64,000 nucleotides of DNA from an uncultured Clostridia bacterium (lineage in GTDB: Bacteria > Bacillota > Clostridia > Christensenellales > Borkfalkiaceae). Shown piece by piece: positions 15,353 to 24,220 of the stretch. The stretch lies in contig CAKQKI010000006.1 of NCBI GenBank assembly GCA_934248055.1, positions 39,660 through 103,659 of the forward strand. Reading direction: 5' to 3'. The translations under genes and the position numbers were made by a program. The notes beneath the pieces were generated by a model. That model did not search any database. It was not told the DNA's origin and saw only the letters and a program-made list of their open reading frames with translations. Within the stretch, counting starts at the first letter, position 1, and the number at the start of each line of letters is the position of its first letter.

Positions 15353-17377
15353 ATGCACTGGTCCGAAAAACTTGCAGAAGAAATTATCAGAAGAAATCCC
15401 GATAAGGAAGAATACGTCTGCGCGGCGGGAATATCGCCGTCGGGTTCTATTCATATAGGCAATTTCAGAGATATCGCAACGAGTTTGTTCGTTGTTAAAT
15501 CTCTTATAAAAAAGGGTAAAAAAGCCCGTCTTTTATTCTCGTGGGACGAGTATGACAGGTTAAGAAAAATCCCCGTCAACGTGCAGAAAGTAAATTCCGA
15601 TATGGAAAAATATATCGGATATCCTTACGTTGACGTTATCAATCCGTTTGAAAATTCAAGCGCCGCGACTTACGCGGATTATTTTGAAAAAGAGTTCGAA
15701 GAATCAATTAAAAAGTTCGGAATAAATATGGATTACCGTCATCAGGCGGAAATGTACAGAAGCGGCAAATATAAAAAATATGTCATCGAAGCGCTGAAAA
15801 AGAGAAAAGAAATTTTCGACGTTCTCGACAGTCACCGCACTCAGAACGCCGAAGACGGCGAGCGCGACTGTTATTATCCCGTTTCGATATATTGCCCCGT
15901 CTGCCACAGAGATACCACTAAAATCGTCAGCCTTGACGAAGATACGATGATTGCGGATTACGAATGCAAGTGCGGCCACGCGGGAAAATTCGATTTTAAT
16001 ACGGACTTTAACTGCAAACTTGCCTGGAAAGTCGACTGGCCCATGCGCTGGATGTACGAGAGCGTGGATTTCGAGCCGGGCGGCAAAGACCACGCCGCGA
16101 AAGACGGCAGTTACGATACCGCGAAAGACGTTTCCCGCAAGATTTTCGGTTACGAGCCGCCGCTTTTTCAGGGTTATGAATTCATCGGCATTTCTACTAA
16201 CGAAGCGCAGGCGGGTAAAATGTCGGGGTCGAGCGGTCTGAACTTAACGCCGGAAACCCTTTTGAAACTTTATCAGCCCGAAGTTTTATTATGGCTTTAT
16301 TCGAGAAACGAGCCGCTTAAAGCGTTTAATTTCTGTCTTGACGACGGAATTTTAAGGCAGTATTTCGAATTCGATAAAATGTATAACGACGTGAAAGACG
16401 GCAAAGCCGACGATACCACGAAAACGATTATGGAACTTTGCCATATAGACGGAAGGGAAATCGTAACCGTTCCCATGTCGCATATCGTTCAACTCGGCTC
16501 GATTGTCGACTTCAACGTGAAAATGCTCGAACTCGTGTTTGAAAAAATCGGAACGCCTTATAAGTACGACGATTTTAAAGACAGGCTCGAACGCGCGGAA
16601 TTCTGGCTTGAAAACTGTTCGCCCGAAAACGTGAACAGGCTGAATACCCGCCGCGATTTCGAAACGTATAACGCGCTTGACGAAACCGAGAAGAAGGAAA
16701 TTACCGCTCTTCACGACTATATCAAAAAGGGCGGCTATACTCTTGACGAACTCCAGACGGAACTTTACGCAATACCGTCGGTTATCCGCGGAATCGCAAA
16801 GGAAGACAAATCTCTCAAAGCGTTTCAGGGGCAGTTTTTCAAAACGGTGTATAAACTGTTGATAAACAAAGAAAAAGGTCCGAGATTATATCTTTTCCTT
16901 TATGCGATCGATTCCGAAAAATATTTAAATCTTCTTGATTTTTCCTATCCGATGACCGAAGAAGAATCTAAAAAACCCGAAGAAGAAAAACCCGAAGAAG
17001 TTAAAAAAGAAAAGGTTTACGGCGATCCCGACCCCGTTCTGCCTGTAAAAGAAGAGATTGACGTTGACGAGTTTTTAAAAGTAGATTTAAGGGTTTGCAA
17101 AATCGTTAAGTGTCAGGAAATCCGCAAATCGCACAGTTGTTATAAACTCACGCTTAACGACGGCGCGGGAGAAAGGGTTATCGTGTCGTCGATAAAAAAC
17201 GATTATACCGCCGACGAACTCGTGGGGAAAAAGATTATAGTGATAGCAAATCTCAAACCCGCAAGAATAACCGGCGTAACGAGCAACGGCATGCTTCTCG
17301 CCGCAACGAACAACGCGTGCGGCTGTCAGTTGATTTTCGTTCCCGACATCGTTCCCGAAGGCACGGTTATAAAATAA
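15353..17377 (+). CDS. lysK: Class I lysyl-tRNA synthetase fused to a C-terminal tRNA-binding domain
   Basis: 674 residues from the ATG at 15353 (AGGAG just upstream); longer in-frame starts fall inside the previous gene. Residues 1 to about 535 are a class I LysRS: AAGISPSGSIHIGNFRD with HIGN at 34-37, a CxxC/CxC zinc insert (YCPVCHRD, YECKCGH), and KMSGSS from 289 in the KMSKS position. A Glu/Lys/Pro linker (about 540-565) leads to a Trbp111/MetRS-type OB-fold (about 570-674: VDEFLKVDLRVCKI, and VIANLKPARITGVTSNGMLL). This class is mainly archaeal; the added domain usually belongs to MetRS or PheRS. It should raise tRNA affinity. Confidence 0.93.
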   Translation: MHWSEKLAEEIIRRNPDKEEYVCAAGISPSGSIHIGNFRDIATSLFVVKSLIKKGKKARLLFSWDEYDRLRKIPVNVQKVNSDMEKYIGYPYVDVINPFENSSAATYADYFEKEFEESIKKFGINMDYRHQAEMYRSGKYKKYVIEALKKRKEIFDVLDSHRTQNAEDGERDCYYPVSIYCPVCHRDTTKIVSLDEDTMIADYECKCGHAGKFDFNTDFNCKLAWKVDWPMRWMYESVDFEPGGKDHAAKDGSYDTAKDVSRKIFGYEPPLFQGYEFIGISTNEAQAGKMSGSSGLNLTPETLLKLYQPEVLLWLYSRNEPLKAFNFCLDDGILRQYFEFDKMYNDVKDGKADDTTKTIMELCHIDGREIVTVPMSHIVQLGSIVDFNVKMLELVFEKIGTPYKYDDFKDRLERAEFWLENCSPENVNRLNTRRDFETYNALDETEKKEITALHDYIKKGGYTLDELQTELYAIPSVIRGIAKEDKSLKAFQGQFFKTVYKLLINKEKGPRLYLFLYAIDSEKYLNLLDFSYPMTEEESKKPEEEKPEEVKKEKVYGDPDPVLPVKEEIDVDEFLKVDLRVCKIVKCQEIRKSHSCYKLTLNDGAGERVIVSSIKNDYTADELVGKKIIVIANLKPARITGVTSNGMLLAATNNACGCQLIFVPDIVPEGTVIK

Positions 17378-17392
17378 TTTTAAAATAATTTA

Positions 17393-17445
17393 AAAGCCTG
17401 CTTCGTCCCGCAAATATATTCGGGCGAGGCAGGCTTTATTTATTT
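17393..17445 (+). terminator. Terminator after lysK
   Basis: An imperfect stem (AAAGCCTGCTTCG and its partner CGAGGCAGGCTTT) with an AT loop is followed by ATTTATTTG. Confidence 0.75.
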
Positions 17446-17451
17446 GTTTTC

Positions 17452-17505
17452 AGCAGTCACTCGCGGTTAGCCGCAAGCGATTGCGCTTGAGCCTGTCACC
17501 TGCGG
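17452..17505. repeat. Collapsed relative of the 278-bp element's terminal arms
   Basis: Contains an AGCCGCAAGCGATTGCGCTT arm that matches the left arm of the element at 8993. It is followed directly by a right-arm-like GTCACCTGCGGCTA and preceded by another right-arm-like GTCACTCGCGG. The interior of the element is missing. The right part supplies the last codons and the stop of the gene at 17496. Confidence 0.5.
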
Positions 17506-18404
17506 CTAATCGGTTCGCCCGTCAGGGCGTTCTGAAAGATAACGTAATATCCTTCCGACAAAAGATCGAACTCGGACAGCGGAATAAACCTGCAGTATTT
17601 TTCTAAAGGCGGCGGAACGTTTCCGTAAGTACCTTTTATTCCGTAAGCGATATATTTTATTTTTTCGTCTGCCTTAATCGTTCCTACTACGTAATATCTC
17701 GTTTCATCGTAATAAATTTTAACGAATTTTCCGCCGCTTATTACCTTTTCGAGATCGCTGCACCTTTCGTGCGAAGATAAAATTTTGCAAAGTTTATCTT
17801 CTATTTTTTCGTAATATCCGCAGACTTTTTCATCGCAAGCGTTCTTTTCATCCGAAAAAATCCGTTTTGCGCCGATTTCTTTTTGTTCTTTTTCCGAATG
17901 CCGCTTATAAGTACCGACATTTTCATCATAAACACCGCGTTCGTCATAGTTCAACCCGTAATAGTTTTCGGTCGAGATGGCTTCGTCGTCGTATTCTTCG
18001 CTTCGCGTTCCGCCGTCACTTCGTAAGGGTTCGCCGCCCGTCTTTTGGATATTTTCTTTATAAGATTCGTTGCAATGGTTCTTCTCATAATCGCATAGTC
18101 CTTTTAAATCGGTATTTTCGTTTCCCGTTTTTCCGAATAATATCGGCGTATTGTCGGAAAACACCGCGCAGGATACGCCTGTAATTTCGTTCGAGCGGGT
18201 TTTAATCGTTTTTCTTGCCGCCGCGCCGTCGATACGAAAGGAAAACAATTCTCCGTTCAGAGAAACAACGATAAGCGCGTTTTTTCTGTCGAACGGCAAA
18301 AGTTCGCACTTAACTTCCGCTTCGTTTGCGGAAAGTTTTATCGCGAGCGAGCCGAGCGGCTTTTTCAGGGTGTTGTCTTTTAAAACGATTACGCGCCTTT
18401 CCAT
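17496..18404 (-). CDS. Uncharacterised two-domain protein with acidic linker
   Basis: 302 residues, no signal peptide or membrane helix. Residues about 1-85 form a beta-rich N-terminal domain (MERRVIVLKDNTLKKPLGSL). Residues about 90-200 are low-complexity, Glu/Asn/Tyr-rich and likely disordered. Residues about 215-300 form a C-terminal domain with FVKIYYDETRYYVVGTI, YIAYGIKGTYG and GYYVIFQNALTGEPI. This architecture resembles conserved hypothetical proteins of Clostridia, but I cannot name the family. Just upstream, TATAAT stands 2 bp before the ATG. The final residues (ISRR) and stop codon are encoded by repeat sequence, so the native C-terminus may have been altered. Confidence 0.75.
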   Translation of the reverse strand: MERRVIVLKDNTLKKPLGSLAIKLSANEAEVKCELLPFDRKNALIVVSLNGELFSFRIDGAAARKTIKTRSNEITGVSCAVFSDNTPILFGKTGNENTDLKGLCDYEKNHCNESYKENIQKTGGEPLRSDGGTRSEEYDDEAISTENYYGLNYDERGVYDENVGTYKRHSEKEQKEIGAKRIFSDEKNACDEKVCGYYEKIEDKLCKILSSHERCSDLEKVISGGKFVKIYYDETRYYVVGTIKADEKIKYIAYGIKGTYGNVPPPLEKYCRFIPLSEFDLLSEGYYVIFQNALTGEPISRR

Positions 18405-18541
18405 ATATTATAAAGTATTTATCAATGAGTAAAAATATAATAAAAAACGGAAAAAAGACTTATCCTGACGAAAAACCGTAAGCAGAATGAAAAAATTTGT
18501 TTAAATTTTAACAAATTTAAAATTAACTTTAATAAAAACTA

Positions 18542-18570
18542 TTTACATTTTGCTTTTTGTGTGGTAGAAT
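18542..18570 (+). promoter_or_regulatory. Sigma-A promoter of pckG
   Basis: TTTACA (18542-18547), 17-bp spacer, TAGAAT (18565-18570). The leader is about 90 nt, with a small GCGCTTA/TAAGCGC hairpin near 18616-18633 and a strong GAGGAGG ribosome site. Confidence 0.8.
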
Positions 18571-18667
18571 GGTATAGGTGGATTTTGGGGATTTACAAAA
18601 AAACCGAAAAACGCCGCGCTTATGATTAAGCGCGCACTATCACGAAATAATTGAGGAGGCATATAAT

Positions 18668-20461
18668 ATGACCAACAACAAACACGTATTAAAGTTCGTT
18701 GAAGAGAGCGCAAAACTTTGTAAGCCCGATAATATCGTATGGATTACCGGCGAAGAAGCGCAACTCGAAGAATTAAGACAGCAGGCTCTTAAAACCGGTG
18801 AACTTATCAAACTCAATCAGGAAAAACTTCCCGGTTGTTATCTTCACCGTTCAGACGTTAACGACGTTGCCCGCGTAGAAGGAAGAACGTTTATCTGCTG
18901 CAAGAATAAAGACGACGCAGGTCCGATCAACAACTGGATGGACCCCAAAGAAGCGTACGAAAAAGTAGGTAAGATTTTCGACGGCAGCATGAAAGGCAAA
19001 ACCATGTACGTTATCCCTTATTCTATGGGCGCGGTAGGTTCTACTTTCAGCAAAATAGGTATCGAAGTAACCGATTCTATTTACGTCGTGGTAAGTATGA
19101 AAATTATGACGAGAGTAGGGCAGAAAGTGCTTGACACTCTCGGTGACAGCAACGATTTCGTTCGCGGTCTTCACTCCAAAGCAAATCTCGACGCGGAAAA
19201 GAGATATATTCTTCACTTCCCCGAAGACAATACCATCTGGTCGGTTAACTCCGGTTACGGCGGAAACGTTCTTCTCGGCAAAAAGTGCTTCGCGCTTCGT
19301 ATCGCTTCTTATCAGGGTAAAAAAGAAGGCTGGATGGCAGAACACATGCTTATTCTCGGCGTTCAGAATCCCGACGGCAAGATCGATTACGTTTCCGCGG
19401 CTTTCCCGTCCGCTTGCGGAAAAACGAACCTTGCAATGCTCATTCCCCCCGAAGTATACAGAAATAAAGGCTATAAAACCTGGTGCGTAGGCGACGATAT
19501 TGCCTGGATAAGAGTCGGCAAAGACGGCAGACTTTGGGCAATCAACCCCGAAAACGGATTTTTCGGAGTCGCTCCCGGCACGAATATGCATTCAAACCCC
19601 AACGCAATGCTTTCCACGAAGAAGAATTCTATCTTCACGAACGTTGCGCTTGACGAAACGGACAATACGGTTTGGTGGGAAGGAATGGAAAAAGACGTTC
19701 CCGGTAAGGTTAAACCCGCTCATCTTATAGACTGGAAGGGCAACCCCTGGACTCCCGACACCGTTGACGCTGACGGCAAGCCCGTAAAAGCGGCTCACCC
19801 GAACAGCAGATTTACCGCTCCCGCAATCAACTGCCCGTGCATTTCTTCCGAATTCGAAGCGCCCGAAGGCGTTCCGCTTACCGCAATCATATTCGGCGGA
19901 AGAAGAGCAAAAACCGCTCCGCTCGTATACGAAGCAAGAGACTGGGACAGCGGCGTGTTCGTAGGTTCCATCATGGCTTCCGAAACGACTGCTGCCGCTA
20001 CAGGCGCGGTAGGCGTAGTTCGTCGCGATCCTATGGCTATGCGTCCGTTCGTCGGATACAATATGGCAGACTATTTCGAACACTGGATCGAAATGGGTAA
20101 GAAAATCGCTCATCAACCCAAAATATTCAACGTAAACTGGTTCAGAACCGATGAAAACGGCAACTTTATCTGGCCGGGCTTCGGCGATAACCTTCGCGTG
20201 GTAGAATGGATGCTCAGACGCTGCAAAGGCGAAGTAGACGCGCGTGAAACCGCTATCGGCTACATTCCTTACGCTAAAGATATCAATATCGACGGTCTCG
20301 ATATAGACGAAAAGACGGTTGAAGAACTTCTTACTGTCGATAAGGCTACCTGGCTCGAAGAAGTTAAGGGCATTAAGGAATTTTACGCTCAGTTCGGCGA
20401 CAGACTTCCCAAAGAACTTTCCGAAAAACTTGCGGATCTCGAAGCAAGACTTTCCAAGTAA
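18668..20461 (+). CDS. pckG: Phosphoenolpyruvate carboxykinase (GTP)
   Basis: 597 residues, the GTP-dependent class. The P-loop/kinase motif FPSACGKTNLAML holds the hyper-reactive Cys250 and Lys252. The substrate and metal motifs YVVVSMKIMTRVG, GDDIAWIRVG and FGGRRAKTAPLVYEARDW are intact, and the GTP-site region includes PWTPD and FNVNWFRTDENG. It interconverts oxaloacetate and PEP with GTP/GDP. In anaerobes it often runs toward oxaloacetate, feeding succinate or aspartate metabolism, which would suit the nearby aspA. It is a single-gene unit, and its strong ribosome site and codon use suggest high expression. Confidence 0.97.
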   Translation: MTNNKHVLKFVEESAKLCKPDNIVWITGEEAQLEELRQQALKTGELIKLNQEKLPGCYLHRSDVNDVARVEGRTFICCKNKDDAGPINNWMDPKEAYEKVGKIFDGSMKGKTMYVIPYSMGAVGSTFSKIGIEVTDSIYVVVSMKIMTRVGQKVLDTLGDSNDFVRGLHSKANLDAEKRYILHFPEDNTIWSVNSGYGGNVLLGKKCFALRIASYQGKKEGWMAEHMLILGVQNPDGKIDYVSAAFPSACGKTNLAMLIPPEVYRNKGYKTWCVGDDIAWIRVGKDGRLWAINPENGFFGVAPGTNMHSNPNAMLSTKKNSIFTNVALDETDNTVWWEGMEKDVPGKVKPAHLIDWKGNPWTPDTVDADGKPVKAAHPNSRFTAPAINCPCISSEFEAPEGVPLTAIIFGGRRAKTAPLVYEARDWDSGVFVGSIMASETTAAATGAVGVVRRDPMAMRPFVGYNMADYFEHWIEMGKKIAHQPKIFNVNWFRTDENGNFIWPGFGDNLRVVEWMLRRCKGEVDARETAIGYIPYAKDINIDGLDIDEKTVEELLTVDKATWLEEVKGIKEFYAQFGDRLPKELSEKLADLEARLSK

Positions 20462-20466
20462 TAATA

Positions 20467-20496
20467 AAAAACGACTTCCTTCGAAGTCGTTTTTTC
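20467..20496. terminator. Bidirectional terminator between pckG and the AraC gene
   Basis: AAAACGACTTC/GAAGTCGTTTT stem with a CTTC loop and a T-run on the plus strand; A-rich flank on the other side serves the minus-strand gene whose stop is at 20495. Confidence 0.85.
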
Positions 20497-21346
20497 ATTC
20501 CGTTTTTTCGATAACGGCGTTTTTTGATTCGGCGTATTCCTTTACGGTTACGCCGTATTTCTTTTTAAACTCTTTCATAAAATGAAATTGATCGTTAAAG
20601 CCTACTTCTTCGGCGAGTTTTCGTATGGGCATATACTTCTTTTCTAAAATTTCGGCTGCTTTTTCAAGTCTGAAATCGAGCATATATCTTTTAACCGAAA
20701 CTCCCGTTTGTTCTTTGAAAAGTTTGCAGATATAAGAATGGCTTACGAAAGTCATATCCGCAAGAATATCCATAGAAAAGTATGGATTCTGATAATTCAT
20801 TTCAACGATTTCGCGAATTTTTTCGGATATATTCAGATTGCAGATATATCCGTTCGTGTTTTCGGGAACGGTGAGTTTAGACGCAATGTTATAAAGCACG
20901 GAAAGACTTTTAAGGTATCTTTCGTCAAGCGTATATTCTCCTGAAAACAGCGGCTCGATAAGCCTGTGAATTTCGGCGGGATCTCCTGCTTTTTTTACGG
21001 GTTCGCTCAGTGAAAACCCCATTTTTTTACCGAGATTTTCCGCACCGTCGCCGCTTAAAAAAAACCAGTAATAGCGCCATGGGTTGCTTTCCGTAGGGTA
21101 GTACATCATTTTTTCGTTTTTCGGTATGAAAAAGAAATCGCCCGCTTTTATATGAAAAGTATTGCCGCCGAGAACGAGCGTTCCCGAACCTTCGTCTACA
21201 AAGTGAAGGGTAAAACCCGCCTGAACGTGCATGCGCTTTATGGGTTTTACGTATCTGAAATCATGATATCCGCAGTTTTCAATGGAAAGACCGAGAGTCT
21301 CGTTTTTATCGGCGTAATTCCATATTCTCCATTTATAATCTTTCAT
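20495..21346 (-). CDS. AraC-family regulator with cupin sensor domain
   Basis: 283 residues. The N-terminal half is a cupin-like effector domain (GSGTLVLGGNTFHIKAGDFF at about 53-72). The C-terminal 100 residues are a double helix-turn-helix of AraC type (FSMDILADMTFVSHSYICKL and IRKLAEEVGFNDQFHFMKEF). It faces the NahK-like kinase gene across 131 bp and probably controls it in response to a sugar. Its own -10 box ends 6 nt before the ATG and no Shine-Dalgarno is present, so the mRNA is probably leaderless. Confidence 0.93.
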   Translation of the reverse strand: MKDYKWRIWNYADKNETLGLSIENCGYHDFRYVKPIKRMHVQAGFTLHFVDEGSGTLVLGGNTFHIKAGDFFFIPKNEKMMYYPTESNPWRYYWFFLSGDGAENLGKKMGFSLSEPVKKAGDPAEIHRLIEPLFSGEYTLDERYLKSLSVLYNIASKLTVPENTNGYICNLNISEKIREIVEMNYQNPYFSMDILADMTFVSHSYICKLFKEQTGVSVKRYMLDFRLEKAAEILEKKYMPIRKLAEEVGFNDQFHFMKEFKKKYGVTVKEYAESKNAVIEKTE

Positions 21347-21352
21347 AAATCA

Positions 21353-21381
21353 AGTATATAACCCTTTTGCCGTTTTGTCAA
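21353..21381 (-). promoter_or_regulatory. Promoter of the AraC gene, leaderless geometry
   Basis: Read on the minus strand: TTGACA, 17-bp spacer, TATACT. The -10 ends 6 nt before the ATG at 21346. Confidence 0.8.
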
Positions 21382-21420
21382 TTAAAATAAAAAAAGACAT
21401 AAAAAATATATCGTTTATCG

Positions 21421-21449
21421 TTTACAATAAAATTCACCGATGATAGAAT
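21421..21449 (+). promoter_or_regulatory. Promoter of the NahK-like kinase gene
   Basis: TTTACA (21421-21426), 17-bp spacer, TAGAAT (21444-21449), the same hexamers as the pckG promoter. A direct repeat TATCGTTTATCGTTTAC overlaps the -35 (about 21409-21425) and is a candidate site for the divergent AraC protein. Confidence 0.75.
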
Positions 21450-21477
21450 TGAATTATTACCGATAAGGAGTAATTGT

Positions 21478-22563
21478 ATGAACGAACTTTTTGAAGTTTT
21501 AACGCATTTTGACATAAACGGCGAAGTGATTTCCGCAGAGCCTTACGGCTTCGGGCATATCAACCGCACGTATCTTGCCGTGTTCGACGAAAACGGGGCG
21601 CGTAAAAGATATATTTTGCAGCAGATAAATTCGGAACTGTTCAATCCCGTAGAGCATCTTATGAGCAATATCGAACTCGTTACCGAATTCAATCGCGAAA
21701 TTATTAAAAAGCGCGGCGGCGATCCCGACAGGGAAAGCCTTACCATAGTCCGCACGAAAGACGGTAAAACGTTTTACAAGCGCGACGAAAAAAGTTATTT
21801 CAGGGTTTATATTTTCATAGAAAACACCGTTGCGTATCAGACCGTAAGCAAACCTTCGGATTTTTACTGGAGCGCCGTTGCGTTCGGCAATTTTGCTAAT
21901 TTGCTTGCTAATTTCGACGCTTCTTCGCTTTACGAAACCATTCCGAATTTCCACAATACCGCAAAACGCTATAATGATTTTAAAGCGGCGGTTGAAAAAG
22001 ACGCGCTCGGCAGGGTGAAAGACTGTAAAAAGGAAATAGATTTCATAACCGAAAGAGAAGGGTATTACGATAAAATCGTAAATATGCTTAAAAGCGGCGA
22101 AATGCCCCTTAAAGTAACCCATAACGACACTAAACTCAACAACGTTCTCCTTGACGATAAAACAGGCAAACCCGTTGCGGTTATCGATCTTGACACGATT
22201 ATGCCCGGTTCTATCGTTTACGACTTTGGCGACAGTATACGATTCGGTTGCAATCCCTGCGCGGAAGACGAAAAGGACCTTTCAAAAGTAAATTTCCGAT
22301 TCGATTTGTATAAAACCTATCTCGAAGGCTATCTTTACGCGCTCGGCGACAGCGTAACCGAAATCGAAAAGAACAATTTTGCGCTCGGCTCGATTATGAT
22401 GACTATCGAGTGCGGAATGAGATTTTTAGCCGATTATTTGTCGGGGGATACGTATTTCCACACGACTTACGAAGGGCAGAATCTTGACAGGGCCCGCACT
22501 CAGTTGAAACTTGTTTCCGATATGGAAAAGGTTTTTGACAAGATGAACGCGCTCGTAAAATAA
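21478..22563 (+). CDS. N-acetylhexosamine 1-kinase-like sugar kinase (NahK type, APH fold)
   Basis: 361 residues of the aminoglycoside-phosphotransferase fold. The Brenner-like catalytic motif is HNDTKLNN (His215, Asp217) and the metal-binding DLDT is at 237-240, followed by MPGSIVYDFGDSIRFG, which is characteristic of NahK/LnpB. Those enzymes phosphorylate GlcNAc or GalNAc at C1 in salvage of mucin and milk-oligosaccharide sugars. No lacto-N-biose phosphorylase or epimerase lies beside it, so the exact hexosamine is unknown. The divergent AraC gene is the likely regulator. AAGGAG stands 8 bp before the ATG. Confidence 0.82.
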   Translation: MNELFEVLTHFDINGEVISAEPYGFGHINRTYLAVFDENGARKRYILQQINSELFNPVEHLMSNIELVTEFNREIIKKRGGDPDRESLTIVRTKDGKTFYKRDEKSYFRVYIFIENTVAYQTVSKPSDFYWSAVAFGNFANLLANFDASSLYETIPNFHNTAKRYNDFKAAVEKDALGRVKDCKKEIDFITEREGYYDKIVNMLKSGEMPLKVTHNDTKLNNVLLDDKTGKPVAVIDLDTIMPGSIVYDFGDSIRFGCNPCAEDEKDLSKVNFRFDLYKTYLEGYLYALGDSVTEIEKNNFALGSIMMTIECGMRFLADYLSGDTYFHTTYEGQNLDRARTQLKLVSDMEKVFDKMNALVK

Positions 22564-22570
22564 TATATGA

Positions 22571-22600
22571 AAAAAACGGGGATTATTTCCCCGTTTTTTA
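22571..22600 (+). terminator. Terminator after the NahK-like gene
   Basis: AAACGGGGA/TCCCCGTTT stem and a T-run ending at about 22599. Confidence 0.85.
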
Positions 22601-22656
22601 ACGCGTTTTTTTATTAGTGATAACGAATGGAATCCCTAAACAAAAACTATCAAACG

Positions 22657-24039
22657 TTATCTTTTTGCTTCCGTCATCGCTTTTACGTCGAGAATTTCGT
22701 TAAGGCGGCTTTCGCTTAAAAGTTGATCTCTGAGTACTATTTCTCTTACGGGAACGCCCGTTTTAAGCGATTCTTTTGCAATTTCTGCAGATTTTTTATA
22801 TCCGATATACGGCGCAAGAGCGGTAACCACGGCAACGCTTACTTTAAGTAAATCGGCGCAGCGCTTTTCGTTTGCCGTTATGCCTACTATACAGTTGTTT
22901 ACGAGCGTTTTAATCGCTTCGGTCAGCATCGATATGCTTTCTATAAGCGAGTAAAAAATCACGGGTTCGAATGCGTTGAGTTCGAGTTGCCCGGCTTCCG
23001 CGGCTATCGTAACGGTAATATCGTTTCCGAAAACTCTGAACGCCACCTGCGAAACCACTTCCGGTATAACGGGATTTACTTTCCCCGGCATTATCGACGA
23101 GCCGTTCTGTTTTGCAGGCAGTAAAATTTCGGCAAGACCCGTTTTCGGTCCGCTCGACAAAAGCCTTAAATCGTTACACATTTTCGATAAATCCGTCGCA
23201 AGCGTTTTAAGCGCGCCCGAAACTTCAACGTAGCCGTCAAGATTGCTCGTTCCGTCGAAAAGGTCGCCGGACTGAACGTATTCGTCGCCGCATACTTTCG
23301 ATACGTTTTTTACTATATTGTCAAGGTAATAGGGGTCGCTGTTAATCGCCGTGCCGATGGCGGTAGCGCCCATGTTGAGTGTGTGAAGAACGGTTTTTGC
23401 GTAGGTAACCCGCCTTACGTCGCGACCGATTGCCGTTGCGTAAGCGTGAAATTCCTGACCGAGTCTCATAGGAACGGCGTCCTGAAGTTGAGTTCTGCCT
23501 ACTTTTAAAACGGAATCGAATTCAGTGGATTTTTGAGAAAGAGCGCTTTTAAGGTTTTCGATTTCGGGAATAAGCGAGTTGAGAAGGGTAACCATCGCTA
23601 TTTTGCCCGCAGAAGGATACACGTCGTTAGTGGACTGACTCATATTCACGTGGTCGTTGGGATGAATTAAAGTATAATCGCCCTTTTTGCCGCCTAAAAT
23701 TTCCGAAGCCCTGTTTGCTATTACTTCGTTTGCGTTCATATTTGCGGAAGTTCCCGCGCCGCCCTGAATAAAATCGACTATAAACTCGTTGTGAAGTTTT
23801 CCGCTTATAATTTCGTCGCACGCCTGAATAATAGCGTCTGCCTTGTCTTTTGCAAGTCGTTTCGACTCGTAATTCGTAATAGCCGCCGCTTTTTTTATTT
23901 TGGCGAGCGCAACGATAAGAGCAGGGTGCATGTGCCTTCCCGTAATCGTAAAATTTTTCGCGCCCCTTAAAGACTGCACGCCGTAATACGCGTCGTCGTT
24001 AACATCCATTATTCCTATGGAATCCGCTTCCTTTCTCAT
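22657..24039 (-). CDS. aspA: Aspartate ammonia-lyase
   Basis: 460 residues from the ATG at 24039 (MRKEADSIGIMDV), which has an AAGGGG site; 26 upstream codons in the open frame are discounted. The QGGAGTSANMNANEVIANRA segment distinguishes aspartase from class II fumarase, and the superfamily signature GSSIMPGKVNP is at 313-323 with the catalytic serine. LNMGATAIGTAINSDP and the TNDVYPSAGKIA stretch are also typical. It deaminates aspartate to fumarate and ammonia, feeding fumarate reduction or nitrogen metabolism. It has its own promoter. Confidence 0.95.
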   Translation of the reverse strand: MRKEADSIGIMDVNDDAYYGVQSLRGAKNFTITGRHMHPALIVALAKIKKAAAITNYESKRLAKDKADAIIQACDEIISGKLHNEFIVDFIQGGAGTSANMNANEVIANRASEILGGKKGDYTLIHPNDHVNMSQSTNDVYPSAGKIAMVTLLNSLIPEIENLKSALSQKSTEFDSVLKVGRTQLQDAVPMRLGQEFHAYATAIGRDVRRVTYAKTVLHTLNMGATAIGTAINSDPYYLDNIVKNVSKVCGDEYVQSGDLFDGTSNLDGYVEVSGALKTLATDLSKMCNDLRLLSSGPKTGLAEILLPAKQNGSSIMPGKVNPVIPEVVSQVAFRVFGNDITVTIAAEAGQLELNAFEPVIFYSLIESISMLTEAIKTLVNNCIVGITANEKRCADLLKVSVAVVTALAPYIGYKKSAEIAKESLKTGVPVREIVLRDQLLSESRLNEILDVKAMTEAKR

Positions 24040-24107
24040 AACAACCCCTTCTGTAAATTCACGCTGTAAAAAATGCGTTTTCGGCGTAATCGCCGCAAAC
24101 CAAAGCC

Positions 24108-24136
24108 ATTTTAGCACGGCGCAATGAATAAGTCAA
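24108..24136 (-). promoter_or_regulatory. Sigma-A promoter of aspA
   Basis: Read on the minus strand: TTGACT, 17-bp spacer, TAAAAT; leader about 60 nt. It lies inside the longer open frame and so supports the ATG at 24039. Confidence 0.8.
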
Positions 24137-24220
24137 GTTATAACGCGCGCTTAATTTTTTTATTTTAAGCAGCGGGTATTTTATTATTTTTGCCTGGCAT
24201 CGCTTGCGGTAAAACATTGC

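Noticed and set aside
22611..22660. A third copy of the 63-bp island repeat (TAACGAATGGAAT)
   Set aside because: Only a few bases agree and the alignment does not extend.
24040..24117. Upstream 26-codon extension of aspA
   Set aside because: The promoter and leader lie within it, and AAGGGG precedes the family-like start at 24039.
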